From an uncultured Spartobacteria bacterium (GTDB lineage: Bacteria > Verrucomicrobiota > Verrucomicrobiia > Chthoniobacterales > JAATET01), in NCBI GenBank assembly GCA_937901895.1, contig CALGTD010000161.1, positions 1 to 59,426 on the forward strand: a stretch of DNA of 59,426 bases. Direction: 5' to 3'. A program made the position numbers and the translations under genes. Below are positions 1 to 8,577 of the stretch, in pieces. Each line of letters begins with the position of its first letter. The first letter of the stretch is position 1. The notes under the pieces were generated by a model. That model was given only the letters and a program-made list of their open reading frames with translations. It was not told the DNA's origin and did not search any database.

Positions 1-2
1 CC

Positions 3-809
3 GCTTTTTTTTGCCGATCCGGATGGGAGGTCTTCGCGTTGACCGCGACGGCGGATTCCGCGACGGAGCGTTCCCGCCCGGGGTGCCGGGTCCTCGCGCT
101 GGATTTCACGGACCCGGTTGCGCTCGAGGCGTTGGCCGCGGAGCGATTCGATGCGGTCCTGCACTGTGCGAGTTCGCGCGGCGGTGGTCCGGATCTGTAT
201 GCGCGCGTGTATCGCGATGGTTTGAGAAACCTCGTGGAGAGATTTCGAGGAGCGAAGGTCGTGTTCACCGGGAGCACGTCGGTCTATGCGCAGACGGATG
301 GCGGGATCGTGGATGAAACCAGCGAGACCCGCCCGGAGAGGGAAACCGGCCGCGTGCTGCTGGAGGCCGAGCGAATGGCCCTCGATGCAGGTGGGGTGGT
401 CCTGCGGCTTGGCGGCCTGTATGGCCCCGGCCGCTCCGCACCCATCGCGCGATACCTCGCCGGCTCGGCCCGGCTCGAAGAGGGGGGAGGAAGATGGATG
501 AACCAGATTCATCGCGACGATGCCGCTGCCGCGTGCCTGCGCGCGGTGGGGCTGCCCGGGGGCATCTACAATGTCGTGGACGATCGTCCCGCGACGCAGC
601 GTGAGGTGTATTCCTGGATCGCGGAGTATTTCGGCGGGGAGTTGCCGCCCGTCGGTCCGGCGGATCCTGCGCGTAAGCGCGGACTCACCAGCAAGCGCGT
701 CAGCAATGCGCGGTTGCGCGCAACCGGCTGGAAGCCGGCATTTCCAGGCTACCGCGATGCGATCCCCGTGATCGCACCAACGATCGTTCAGGGAACGGGA
801 TCGTCGTAA
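3..809 (+). CDS. NAD-dependent epimerase/dehydratase (atypical SDR), 5'-truncated by window edge
   Basis: The reading frame is open from base 3 with no stop, so the true start lies outside the window; the TTG at 39 is only the first start-like codon. The visible N-terminus (FFCRSGWEVFAL) looks like the helix and second strand of a Rossmann fold, just after the missing GxxGxxG loop. Later segments fit an extended SDR: a VLHCASSRGG strand, VVFTGSTSVYAQ, LRLGGLYGPGR and the NVVDDRPATQREVY stretch typical of YeeZ/YfcH-like NAD(P)-binding proteins. The SVYAQ segment has the Tyr of YxxxK but no Lys four residues on, so this is an atypical SDR. The substrate cannot be told. The 3' end overlaps the convergent deacetylase gene by 22 bp. 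Confidence 0.8.
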   Translation, partial: AFFCRSGWEVFALTATADSATERSRPGCRVLALDFTDPVALEALAAERFDAVLHCASSRGGGPDLYARVYRDGLRNLVERFRGAKVVFTGSTSVYAQTDGGIVDETSETRPERETGRVLLEAERMALDAGGVVLRLGGLYGPGRSAPIARYLAGSARLEEGGGRWMNQIHRDDAAAACLRAVGLPGGIYNVVDDRPATQREVYSWIAEYFGGELPPVGPADPARKRGLTSKRVSNARLRATGWKPAFPGYRDAIPVIAPTIVQGTGSS

Positions 810-1699
810 CGGCGAACCTCGAATTCCGCCGTCGGCGGAGCCGGATCGGGTGCGGCGGGAGCCGGTGTCGGATCAGCGGCCGGAACGGGCCGTGAGGCGC
901 TGTTTTCCATGGCGATGAGGTCCGACATCGTGACGAACTCGTAGCCGCGGGCCTTGAGCCCGTCGAGGGTTGCGGGCATCGCGGCCACCGTGCTCGGATG
1001 AATGTCGTGCACGAGAATCACGGCCCCCGGCGCGGCCCCAGCGAGGATCTTCTCCGTAACCCGTGCGGCATTCCGGTATTTCCAGTCGAGCGGATCCACG
1101 GACCACATGGCGACCGTCATGCCGTAGTCGTCGGCGAAGAGCTTGTTCAGACGTGCGCTGGTGGCGCCGTAGGGCGGGCGGATCAGCGTCGGCTTCACAC
1201 CGGCCGCCGCTTCGATCGCGGCGTTCGTTTTTTGGATCTGGGAACGAAGGCCGTCGGCGCCGAGCTTGGTCAGCGATGGATGGCTCCAGCTGTGGTTGGC
1301 GACCTCGTGGCCTTCAGCCACCATTCGCTTCACGATGGCCGGATACTCGGCGACGTTTTTTCCGACGAGGAAGAACGTGGCCTTGATCCCGCGTTCCTTC
1401 AGCATGTCGAGAAGCTTCGGGGTGAGCGTGGCGTGCGGGCCGTCGTCGAAGGTGATCGAGAGGAATTTCCCCGGCACGCCCTCGACGGAATTGTAACTCA
1501 GCTTGCGCGGAGCCGGAGTGGGTGTGACCGTGGGCACCGGAGCCGGATCGGGTGCGGGCTCCTCCGGAGGAGTCGTGGGAGTGTCGAGCGCCCAGGGGTC
1601 CGACGAAACCTGCGGCGCGGTCTGCGTATGGACGGACTGGCAGGCAGCCACCATGACGGTGGCGGCCAGCACGGCCGCCCAGCATGAGCGGAGATTCAT
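788..1699 (-). CDS. Polysaccharide deacetylase lipoprotein (NodB homology domain)
   Basis: 303 residues. A signal peptide ends in a lipobox (VAAC, Cys20), so the protein is probably lipid-anchored outside the inner membrane. A Pro-rich linker (about 40-65) leads to a NodB domain with the full carbohydrate esterase family 4 motif set: TFDDGPH (83-89), HSWSH (136-140, metal-binding His), RPPYG (174-178) and LVHDIHP near 230. It should remove acetyl groups from a polymer such as peptidoglycan GlcNAc; the exact polymer is not visible. The C-terminus is a second Pro/Ala-rich tail. Its ATG overlaps the mtnP stop as ATGA, so the two are probably translationally coupled. Confidence 0.9.
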   Translation of the reverse strand: MNLRSCWAAVLAATVMVAACQSVHTQTAPQVSSDPWALDTPTTPPEEPAPDPAPVPTVTPTPAPRKLSYNSVEGVPGKFLSITFDDGPHATLTPKLLDMLKERGIKATFFLVGKNVAEYPAIVKRMVAEGHEVANHSWSHPSLTKLGADGLRSQIQKTNAAIEAAAGVKPTLIRPPYGATSARLNKLFADDYGMTVAMWSVDPLDWKYRNAARVTEKILAGAAPGAVILVHDIHPSTVAAMPATLDGLKARGYEFVTMSDLIAMENSASRPVPAADPTPAPAAPDPAPPTAEFEVRRYDDPVP

Positions 1700-2580
1700 G
1701 AAAATCTGTCGAGCAGAACGCGCAGTTTGCCAAGCGTTTCCTCGGGCCAGTATTCGCGCGGCGTGACGATGGCCTCGTCGAGTGCCGAATGCTCGGGCCA
1801 GTTGGGCTCGGCCGGAATGCGGGGAATGACGCTGGCAATGACCTCCTTGGCCGTCGCGGCATTTGCGGCGAGGTGGGAGCTGACCGACTCCGCGGTGACG
1901 GGGTCTTCACTGGTCTTCCAGCAGTCGTAGTCGGTGACCATGGCCATCGTCGCCATCGCCATCTCGGCCTCCCGCGCAAGCTTGGCCTCGGGCAGGTTCG
2001 TCATGCCGATCACGTCGAAGCCTGCCTTGCGGTAGATCTCGGATTCCGCGCGGGTCGAGAAGGCGGGGCCATCGATGTTCACGTAGGTGCCGCCGGAGTG
2101 GTAGGTCTTGCGGCGCGCGGAGCAGGTTTGCGCAAGCAGCACGCGCAGGTTGCTGCTCGTGGGGTCCGCGAAGCTGATGTGCGCCACGATGCCGTTTCCG
2201 AAGAACGTGTGGCCGGCGCGGTTGCTCGTGCGGTCGTAGAATTGCGAGGGCAGGACGATGTCCTGCGGTGCGTAGCGCTCCTGCAGGCTGCCGACGGCGG
2301 TGACGGAAATGAGCCAGCGCACGCCGAGCATGCGCAGCGCGTAGATGTTCGCGCGGTGGTTCACCTCGTGCGGCGCAATGCGGTGACCGCGACCGTGCCG
2401 CGGAAGAAAGAACACCGGCCTCCCGGCAAAGGTCCCGCCGAAGATCGAATCGGAAGGCATGCCGAAGGGCGTCTCCACCTCGAGTTCCTGGACATTTTCG
2501 AATCCGTCGATCTGGTAGAATCCGCTTCCGGCGATGATGCCGACCGCGGGCTGGTCGGGGTTGGAGAACTGGGTGATCAT
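1696..2580 (-). CDS. mtnP: S-methyl-5'-thioadenosine phosphorylase
   Basis: About 294 residues from the ATG at 2580; the frame runs further upstream, but that extension would overlap the LysR gene and lacks family sequence. Family motifs are clear: GIIAGSGFY at the phosphate site, PRHGRGHRIAPHEVNHRANI, TAVGSL, FSTRAES, GMTNLPEAKLAREAEM and a TDYDCW nucleoside-binding segment. It cleaves methylthioadenosine, a by-product of polyamine synthesis, into adenine and methylthioribose-1-phosphate. It is the middle gene of a minus-strand operon LysR-mtnP-deacetylase, 22 bp after the LysR stop. The spermidine-synthase-like pair near 32-33 kb would generate its substrate if that pair is a true aminopropyltransferase. 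Confidence 0.93.
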   Translation of the reverse strand: MITQFSNPDQPAVGIIAGSGFYQIDGFENVQELEVETPFGMPSDSIFGGTFAGRPVFFLPRHGRGHRIAPHEVNHRANIYALRMLGVRWLISVTAVGSLQERYAPQDIVLPSQFYDRTSNRAGHTFFGNGIVAHISFADPTSSNLRVLLAQTCSARRKTYHSGGTYVNIDGPAFSTRAESEIYRKAGFDVIGMTNLPEAKLAREAEMAMATMAMVTDYDCWKTSEDPVTAESVSSHLAANAATAKEVIASVIPRIPAEPNWPEHSALDEAIVTPREYWPEETLGKLRVLLDRFS

Positions 2581-2602
2581 GGGTTGCTCGGGGGTTTCCT
2601 CA

Positions 2603-3496
2603 TTAAAGCCGGCCAAGCTCGGTCTTTTCAAGCATCGCAAGGAATTCTTTCAGCGCCGGGCCCGTCGGCCCCGCGCTCCTGACCAGCGCGCCGAGTGGGC
2701 GCCACATCTCCGGCTCGTCGAGCACCACGGAGGCAAGGGAGCCCGACCGCACCTCGTCGCGCACGCAGATCTCGGGCACGATCGAGACCGCCTCCTCGAT
2801 TTCCACGGCCCGTTTCACCGTCTCGATGTTGTCAAATTCCAGGATCGGCTTGATGCGCACGCCGCGACTGCGCAGGCGCCTGTCGATCTCCTTGCGCGTG
2901 GGCAGGTCCGGTTCGAATGCGACGAATTTCTCCCCCGCGATGTCGCGCAGCGTGGGCTTGCGCTTTCGTGCGAGCCGGTGCTGGGGCGCGCAGATGAGCA
3001 CCAGCTTGTCGCGCCAGAACGTCACCACCTTCAATCCCGGCTTGCGCGACGGATAGGCGACGAGGCCGATGTCGGCATGCCCTTCCCGGACGGACTCGTA
3101 GACTTCGTTGTAGCGGCAGTAGTCCACGCGGACCTCCACGCCGGGAAACTCCTCCCGATACCGGCGCAGGCACGGCGGCAGTTCGTGAAGGCCGATGCTG
3201 AAGACGGTCGCGATGCGCAGGCCGCCGCTGAGGGGAGGTTCGCGATGATTCAGCCGCGCGCCGAGTTCCTCGTAGGCGTCGAGGATCGCACGCGAGGCGT
3301 CGAGGAACGCCTTTCCCTCCGGCGTGAGAACGAAGAAGCGCTTTCCCCGCTCGATGAGCCGGACGTTGAACTTTCGCTCGATCGCGCGCACCTGCTGGCT
3401 CACGGCGCTCTGCGTGATGCCGTTGGCCTCGGCCGCGCGCGAGAAGCTTGTCATTTCCACGAGGTCGCGAAAGACCTTGAACGTCTCGATCTGCAT
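2603..3496 (-). CDS. LysR-family transcriptional regulator
   Basis: 297 residues. An N-terminal winged helix-turn-helix (about 1-60; SFSRAAEANGITQSAVSQQVRAIE is the HTH region) is followed by a LysR substrate-binding domain (about 90-290). The start is the ATG at 3496. It is the first gene of the minus-strand operon with mtnP and the deacetylase and lies divergent to the YggS-type gene. A T-N11-A inverted repeat sits 7 bp upstream of its start, which fits autoregulation. The inducer is unknown. Confidence 0.9.
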   Translation of the reverse strand: MQIETFKVFRDLVEMTSFSRAAEANGITQSAVSQQVRAIERKFNVRLIERGKRFFVLTPEGKAFLDASRAILDAYEELGARLNHREPPLSGGLRIATVFSIGLHELPPCLRRYREEFPGVEVRVDYCRYNEVYESVREGHADIGLVAYPSRKPGLKVVTFWRDKLVLICAPQHRLARKRKPTLRDIAGEKFVAFEPDLPTRKEIDRRLRSRGVRIKPILEFDNIETVKRAVEIEEAVSIVPEICVRDEVRSGSLASVVLDEPEMWRPLGALVRSAGPTGPALKEFLAMLEKTELGRL

Positions 3497-3503
3497 CGGG
3501 ACT

Positions 3504-3518
3504 ATAAGTGAACCTTAT
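3504..3518. promoter_or_regulatory. Candidate LysR box (ATAAG-N5-CTTAT)
   Basis: A perfect 5-bp inverted repeat, ATAAG-TGAAC-CTTAT, with the T-N11-A spacing that LysR regulators recognise. It lies in the 51-bp gap between the divergent LysR gene (start 3496) and the YggS-type gene (start 3548), so it could control both. Confidence 0.55.
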
Positions 3519-3547
3519 GACAAAATGGGGAGCGAGCTGATTTTCTA

Positions 3548-4231
3548 ATGAGTGATCCTGCGGAAAGACTCGGCGGAATCCTCGACCGCATCGCCGCCGC
3601 GGCGACACGGGCGGGACGCGATCCCGCGGAGGTGCAACTGGTCGCGGTGTCGAAGACGTTTCCGGCCGACGACGTGCGGGCGGTGTGGGAGGCCGGACAA
3701 ACGACCTTTGGTGAGAGCCGCGTGCAGGAGGCCGAGGCGAAGATCTCGCAACTGCCCGGCGCGTTGAAATGGCATCTGATCGGGCACCTGCAGCGAAACA
3801 AGGTGCGTCGCGCACTGCCCTTGTTTGACCTGATCCAAAGCGTGGACACGGTCGAACTCGCGCAGGCGATCGACCGAATCGCGGCGGAGCTCGGCCTGTT
3901 TCCGCGGGTGCTTCTCGAAGTGAATGTGGCCGGCGAGGCATCGAAGTTCGGCTTTGCTCCGGCCACGCTGGAACGGGAGATCGAGTCGCTGCTCGCGTTG
4001 CCGCGGGTGCAGGTGGAGGGGTTGATGACCATCGCGCCGTATGCGGAGGATCCGGAGGCCGCGCGGCCGCATTTCCGCGCGCTGCGGGAGCTTCGCGACC
4101 GGCTCGCGACGCGGTGCGGGATCCCGCTGGGCGTCCTTTCGATGGGCATGAGCGGGGATTTCGAAGTTGCCGTGGAGGAGGGAGCGACGATCGTGCGCGT
4201 GGGGACTGCGATCTTCGGCGGAAGAGGGTAG
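3548..4231 (+). CDS. YggS/PROSC-family pyridoxal-phosphate homeostasis protein
   Basis: 227 residues, the usual length. Single-domain alanine-racemase-like TIM barrel that binds PLP. Family signature LVAVSKTFPADD with the PLP lysine at Lys36, then FGESRVQEA, WHLIGHLQRNKVR, LIQSVDTVELA, LLEVNVAGEASKFGF, LMTIAP and the C-terminal LSMGMSGDFEVAVEEGAT phosphate-binding segment. These proteins buffer cellular PLP; no catalytic activity is established. Divergent to the LysR gene across a short intergenic region holding the LysR-box candidate. Confidence 0.93.
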   Translation: MSDPAERLGGILDRIAAAATRAGRDPAEVQLVAVSKTFPADDVRAVWEAGQTTFGESRVQEAEAKISQLPGALKWHLIGHLQRNKVRRALPLFDLIQSVDTVELAQAIDRIAAELGLFPRVLLEVNVAGEASKFGFAPATLEREIESLLALPRVQVEGLMTIAPYAEDPEAARPHFRALRELRDRLATRCGIPLGVLSMGMSGDFEVAVEEGATIVRVGTAIFGGRG

Positions 4232-4290
4232 CGCGCGGCGGCTTTGCCATGGGCGATTCCCGCGGTTGAGAAATGCCTGCGGTGTGGTAA

Positions 4291-4947
4291 ATGGCAGGCA
4301 TGTTTTTCGGAGCCATGCGCTGGATGGGAGCGGGAATGCTTCTCGCAGGGGTCGTTGCTGTGTCGGGATGCGCAGGCGGCGGGACGCCGTATCTGGGCCC
4401 GGAATACGAGACGCAGTTTTTTGGCCAGACGCGGACGACATCGGGCGGCGCCACGGCCGCTCCGGTCGAAATCATCGATGACGTCAGCTACTGGGACGGA
4501 GTGGACTACGGTGGGGGGGCTCCGTCGATCACCATCAACCTCACCGAGCAGAAGGCGTATTTCTACCAGGGCTCGAAGCTGGCCGGCGTGGCGCTGGTCG
4601 CGACGGGCAAGGAGGGATTTGGCACGCCTGCGGGAACATTCCGGATCATGGAAAAAATCCGGGACAAGCGGTCGAACCTCTACGGCTACATCTACGATGC
4701 GGCGGGCAATGTGGTGAACTACGACGCCGACGTTCGCAAGGACCGCGTGCCTCCCGGAGGGCGCTTCGAAGGGGCGCCGATGCCGTATTGGATGCGGCTG
4801 ACCGCGGGTGGTGTCGGCATGCATCAGGGGCCGATTCCCGTGCCGGGATCGCCGGCGTCCCACGGGTGCATCCGCGTCAGCAAGCAGGTGATTCGCGAGT
4901 TCTTCGATCACGCGCACGTCGGCATGCCCGTGCGAATCGTTTATTGA
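4291..4947 (+). CDS. L,D-transpeptidase (YkuD) lipoprotein
   Basis: 218 residues from the ATG at 4291; in-frame ATGs at 4300, 4315 and 4324 are alternatives and all keep the signal peptide. A lipobox (VSGC, Cys27 in this numbering) predicts a lipoprotein. The YkuD domain begins near 78 (SITINLTEQKAYFYQG) and ends with the catalytic motif SPASHGCIRVS (His191, Cys193, Arg195). It forms 3-3 peptidoglycan cross-links or attaches proteins to the wall. The catalytic residues are intact. It is followed 51 bp on by the DUF1003 gene. Confidence 0.92.
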   Translation: MAGMFFGAMRWMGAGMLLAGVVAVSGCAGGGTPYLGPEYETQFFGQTRTTSGGATAAPVEIIDDVSYWDGVDYGGGAPSITINLTEQKAYFYQGSKLAGVALVATGKEGFGTPAGTFRIMEKIRDKRSNLYGYIYDAAGNVVNYDADVRKDRVPPGGRFEGAPMPYWMRLTAGGVGMHQGPIPVPGSPASHGCIRVSKQVIREFFDHAHVGMPVRIVY

Positions 4948-4998
4948 TCAGGCAAAAGGGTCTTTCAGCCGCCTGTTGATTTCTGATAGAGCCGGGGC

Positions 4999-5859
4999 AT
5001 GTGTCCGGAAGTCGATCTTCTCAAGGAAATCCCCATCTTCAAACTGCTGGACCCATCCGAGGCGCAAGGACTCGCGGCGAAGCTCACGGTCGTGAATTTC
5101 AAGGCCGGTGAACCCGTGTTCTTCACGGGCGATCCCGGCGACGCGATGTATGTGATCTGCGAGGGCGAGGCGGAGGTCTTCTTCAAGAACGACACCGGCG
5201 AGAAAATCGTCCTCGAGCGGCCGGGCAAAGGGGACTTCTTTGGAGAGCTATCGTTTCTCGAGCAGGGATGCCGGAGTGCCTCGGTTGCCGCGGCGACGGA
5301 CCTGAAGGCGTTCCGGCTTTCGCATGCCGACCTGCGGGAGTTCCTGGAATCGCGACCCCACGCGGCGATGCACATGCTTGCCGCGATCGCGAAGCGGTTG
5401 CGCTTCACGGCCGAGCAGCTTCGGCACACGGCGACGCGCAACGTCAACGAAGAGGAGGCCGACGGCCGCAACTGGATCCAGCGGGGCGCCGACGCCATAG
5501 CGGCCTTCTCCGGCAGCATTTCGTTCATCGTCCTGCACGCGATCATCTTCACGTTCTGGATCGTCGTGAACACGGTTCACGTGCCGGGCATCCCGCAGTT
5601 CGATCCCTACCCGTTTGGCTTTCTGACCCTGGCCGTCTCGCTCGAGGCGATCTTCCTCGCGACCCTCGTGCTCTTCAGCCAGAACCGCCAGGCCGCGAAG
5701 GACAAGATCCGCGCGGATATCGAATACGACGTGAACCTCAAGGCGGAACTCGAGGTCGCGCACCTGCACGAAAAGATCGACCGTCTGAACTCCGAGGCGC
5801 TCGCGAGATTCGAGGCGATCCAGCAGCAGCTGGCGAAGATCTCCCCTGCCGGGCGCTGA
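4999..5859 (+). CDS. Cyclic-nucleotide-binding domain fused to DUF1003 membrane domain
   Basis: 286 residues. Residues 8-125 form a Crp-like nucleotide-binding domain with a phosphate-binding cassette FGELSFLEQGCRSAS (81-95; Glu83 and Arg92 are the cyclic-nucleotide contacts). Residues about 150-235 are a DUF1003 unit with two membrane spans (170-191 and 208-227; motif VLHAIIFTFWIVVN). A predicted coiled coil (about 235-282) closes the protein. It looks like a membrane protein gated by cNMP; the output is unknown. The last 122 bp overlap, on the opposite strand, the 3' end of the 925-residue SGNH protein. Confidence 0.85.
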   Translation: MCPEVDLLKEIPIFKLLDPSEAQGLAAKLTVVNFKAGEPVFFTGDPGDAMYVICEGEAEVFFKNDTGEKIVLERPGKGDFFGELSFLEQGCRSASVAAATDLKAFRLSHADLREFLESRPHAAMHMLAAIAKRLRFTAEQLRHTATRNVNEEEADGRNWIQRGADAIAAFSGSISFIVLHAIIFTFWIVVNTVHVPGIPQFDPYPFGFLTLAVSLEAIFLATLVLFSQNRQAAKDKIRADIEYDVNLKAELEVAHLHEKIDRLNSEALARFEAIQQQLAKISPAGR

Positions 5860-8515
5860 CCGCCTGCGCGTTCCCACTTGCGGGAACACGGCCGCCGCCG
5901 GCGCGCGGCCGGTGGCGCTTCCGCTTCCGATGTTCGGATGCCGCCTTCCGCTTCGCACGATTCTTTGCGCGAATCTTCTGCCGCTTCGAAGACCGGTCGG
6001 CCTGGATGGTTTTGTCAGGTGCGGACGCCGCTCCGTCGATGGTCGGGAATTGGAGGGTCGCCACGGCCGCTCCACTGGTCAGCTCCCGGCGCAGGCGCAG
6101 GAACCGGCGCGGATGGCCGGCCACCGGCACCGAGGCCTTGCGGATTTCGTGGATTGCCGAGGTGGTGACCACGATGGAGTCCACCGGCGTCCAGTTCACG
6201 AGATCCTCGCTCGCCTCCACAAATGTCGTCACGTCGGAGGCCTGGAGATTGGTTTGATAGATCAGCGCGAGTTCATCGCCGTCCGTGCCCGTTTCCACGC
6301 CACCCTGCGCGGGATCGAGGTCGGCAATCCGGGGATTCGTGTCGGAGGCGTATTCCTCGAAGTTCGTGCGGCCGTCGCCGTCGGGGTCGGCGTTCGCGCC
6401 CCACAGGGTCTCCTCCAGTGAAGGATCCGCGAGTTCCGATGCGGAGAACCACGTTTCGCGCCACGCGGCGATGCCGGTGGCGGGAGTCGAGGCGACGACT
6501 TCCATCGCGTTCAGGTAGGCGAACGAGCCCTGGATGAGCGTGATATCGATGAAGACCTGGCCGAAGGCGTCCGGGCGGATTCCCGACACCGTGGCGACCG
6601 TGTTGTTGTTGATGTTCGCTCCGCCTGCGCCAATGCCGGCGCCGCTGGTCCGGAGGGTGACGGTCCGGCGGTTCGCGCCGCGGACGTCGTATTCCGTGAT
6701 TCGCGTCTCGGCATCGCTACGCGCACCGAAGAACCGGAATTCGTAGGACAGGTTCGGGTCGAGCCCTTCCAGCATGAATCCCCCGGGGACGTCGTCGTCA
6801 CCACCGTTCACCTTGTCGTCGGCCGTGCAGAAAAAATAGTCCTGCGTGACGGACGGGATGGCGAAGTGCCCGAGGAGGTCCGGATTGGGATTGGCAAGGC
6901 CGCCGTTGAGCTTGCCGTTGCAGAGGAATCCGCCGGTGATCGTCATGCGAATGCCGGTGCGGCGGCCGGTGCGGTCCACGAGGTTGGCGAGGTGCTCGCC
7001 GGAGTTGATGAGACCGCCGCCGTTCGTGCCGTGCCAGTTGTTCCAGTGGTTGCCATTCGTGTCGGGAGCCCGCGTGTGGTCGCCGTTTGTGGAGTCGGAG
7101 GGGCCGAAGTCGAAGAGCAGGCTCTCGTCAGGCTGGAGCGTGTCCGGATTCGAGGTGAGCGGTTTGTTCGGCTCGAGAATGGCCATCACCGCAGGACGGA
7201 CAATCCGCCGCCATTCCGCGTAGCCGGCCTTGCTCAGGTGGAGCCCGTCGACGAAGAGCGCGCTGAATGCCGAGGGGTTCGTGACCTGGAGATTTTCGAA
7301 AAAGGCGGGAAGATCGATGAAGTGCAGGGTGGGGTCCGCGGCGCAGGTTGCGGCGATCAGGGTGTTCGTCGCGCGCCTCGTGGAGTCGATCGATGCGCTG
7401 TCCGGCGTGGGGATGATGCCGAGATAAAAGATCGGGATCTCCGGAAACTGCGCGCGGACCAATCCGACGAAGGTCTTGAAATCCGAGTGCACCTGCTGGG
7501 CGTTCTTTCCACTGCGAACGTCGTTCGTGCCGAGCCACATGACGATTCCGGACGGCTGGTAGGGTGGGACGAGCCGGCTGAAGTTGGGATTCACCGACGA
7601 AAACTGCGAGCCGCCGAAGCCCCGCTGGATGACGCGGTAGTCCGCGAAATCGCGGGTGAGCGGCTCCCACCGGCGGATGCTCGAGCTGCCGAGAAAGAGA
7701 AGCGCGCCCGGGGCAATCGGGTCCTGTCCGTCCTGCGCAACCCAGCGGTCGATGACGTCACCCATCGCGGGCAGCGGCACGGGATCCTCGCCCTCGCTGA
7801 TTTCCAGGATGCCGAGATACGCAAACGTGCCTTCGGTGACGGACATCCGCAGCTGGATCGTGCCGCTCGCGGTGGGCTGGACATTGTCGATCGTGACGAC
7901 GGTGTCGTTGTTCCCGTTGTATCCGCCTGCGCCGATTGCCGGGCCGGAGGTCTGCAGGGACGTGGAGAGGGTTCCGTTGCTGCCGGTCGCGGCGTAGGTG
8001 GTGCGACGAACATCAGTGGTGTTCCGCGAGCCAAACATCCGCAGGCGGTAGAGTCTGCCCGGGTTCAGACCGGTAATGGAGAGCGTCGCCGTGGCGGTCG
8101 CACCCTCGAGATAGAAATAGTCCTGTGTCGCCGTGGCCACCGCGAAGTCGTCGAGAAGCGCGGGATCGGGCGAGAGAAGTCCCCCGTTCAGGATGCCGTT
8201 GGTGCGCCACGCGGTGGTGTTCATCGTGACGCCGATGGCCGTCGGCTCGTCGTCGATTGTGCGAAGGTTCGAGACCGTCAGACCCAAGGCGACGACGTTG
8301 GGGGACGAGACGTTGTTCCACACGTTCCCGAAGGCGTCGGTGCCCACCGTGGCGTTGCCGTTCGTGCCGTCATTGGGTCCGAAGTCGATGCGGAGCGTGC
8401 GGGCGGAAAGGGGGAGAGCCCCCAAACCGATCGTCAGAAGCAGGACGACGCGCGTGAGAAGACGCCGTCGCGTCCTCCGGCAAAGTCCGTGAAAAAGGGG
8501 GAACGGCGTGCGCAT
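5738..8515 (-). CDS. Secreted SGNH/GDSL hydrolase with two flanking copies of a shared unrecognised domain
   Basis: 925 residues from the ATG at 8515. Signal peptide 1-38. Domain copy 1 about 41-240. SGNH hydrolase about 250-447 with all blocks: LGSSSI (Ser278 as nucleophile), RGFGGSQ (299-303), LGTND (Asn331) and DGLH (Asp423/His426). Domain copy 2 about 466-675. A Verrucomicrobiota-style tail WRETWFSASEL...ADPDGDGRTNFEEYA (684-723) and a fibronectin-like stretch follow. Residues after about 812 are an Arg-rich, low-complexity tail that overlaps the DUF1003 gene antisense; a TGA one frame over at 6081-6079, just after FLRLRRE, hints at a frameshift or a recent stop loss. It is likely an extracellular ester hydrolase on a carbohydrate. 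It lies 62 bp after matB and a palindrome sits 8 bp before its start. Confidence 0.85.
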   Translation of the reverse strand: MRTPFPLFHGLCRRTRRRLLTRVVLLLTIGLGALPLSARTLRIDFGPNDGTNGNATVGTDAFGNVWNNVSSPNVVALGLTVSNLRTIDDEPTAIGVTMNTTAWRTNGILNGGLLSPDPALLDDFAVATATQDYFYLEGATATATLSITGLNPGRLYRLRMFGSRNTTDVRRTTYAATGSNGTLSTSLQTSGPAIGAGGYNGNNDTVVTIDNVQPTASGTIQLRMSVTEGTFAYLGILEISEGEDPVPLPAMGDVIDRWVAQDGQDPIAPGALLFLGSSSIRRWEPLTRDFADYRVIQRGFGGSQFSSVNPNFSRLVPPYQPSGIVMWLGTNDVRSGKNAQQVHSDFKTFVGLVRAQFPEIPIFYLGIIPTPDSASIDSTRRATNTLIAATCAADPTLHFIDLPAFFENLQVTNPSAFSALFVDGLHLSKAGYAEWRRIVRPAVMAILEPNKPLTSNPDTLQPDESLLFDFGPSDSTNGDHTRAPDTNGNHWNNWHGTNGGGLINSGEHLANLVDRTGRRTGIRMTITGGFLCNGKLNGGLANPNPDLLGHFAIPSVTQDYFFCTADDKVNGGDDDVPGGFMLEGLDPNLSYEFRFFGARSDAETRITEYDVRGANRRTVTLRTSGAGIGAGGANINNNTVATVSGIRPDAFGQVFIDITLIQGSFAYLNAMEVVASTPATGIAAWRETWFSASELADPSLEETLWGANADPDGDGRTNFEEYASDTNPRIADLDPAQGGVETGTDGDELALIYQTNLQASDVTTFVEASEDLVNWTPVDSIVVTTSAIHEIRKASVPVAGHPRRFLRLRRELTSGAAVATLQFPTIDGAASAPDKTIQADRSSKRQKIRAKNRAKRKAASEHRKRKRHRPRAGGGRVPASGNAQAVSARQGRSSPAAAGSPRISRAPRSSDGRSFRAGARPRVPP

Positions 8516-8522
8516 GGGTAAT

Positions 8523-8534
8523 ATTGTATACAAT
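8523..8534. promoter_or_regulatory. Palindromic operator candidate ATTGTATACAAT
   Basis: A perfect 12-bp palindrome, 7 bp before the ATG of the SGNH protein and 44 bp past the matB stop. FCD-type GntR regulators typically bind short palindromes of this shape, and from memory the malonate repressor MdcY recognises an ATTGTA/TACAAT site. A TACAAT inside it could also serve as a -10 box on the minus strand, giving a very short leader. A shorter copy occurs at 14111-14120. Confidence 0.65.
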
Positions 8535-8577
8535 TTTTGAAACCGGCAAGGAATTGGCGTGAAATGGGGAAGGAAAC

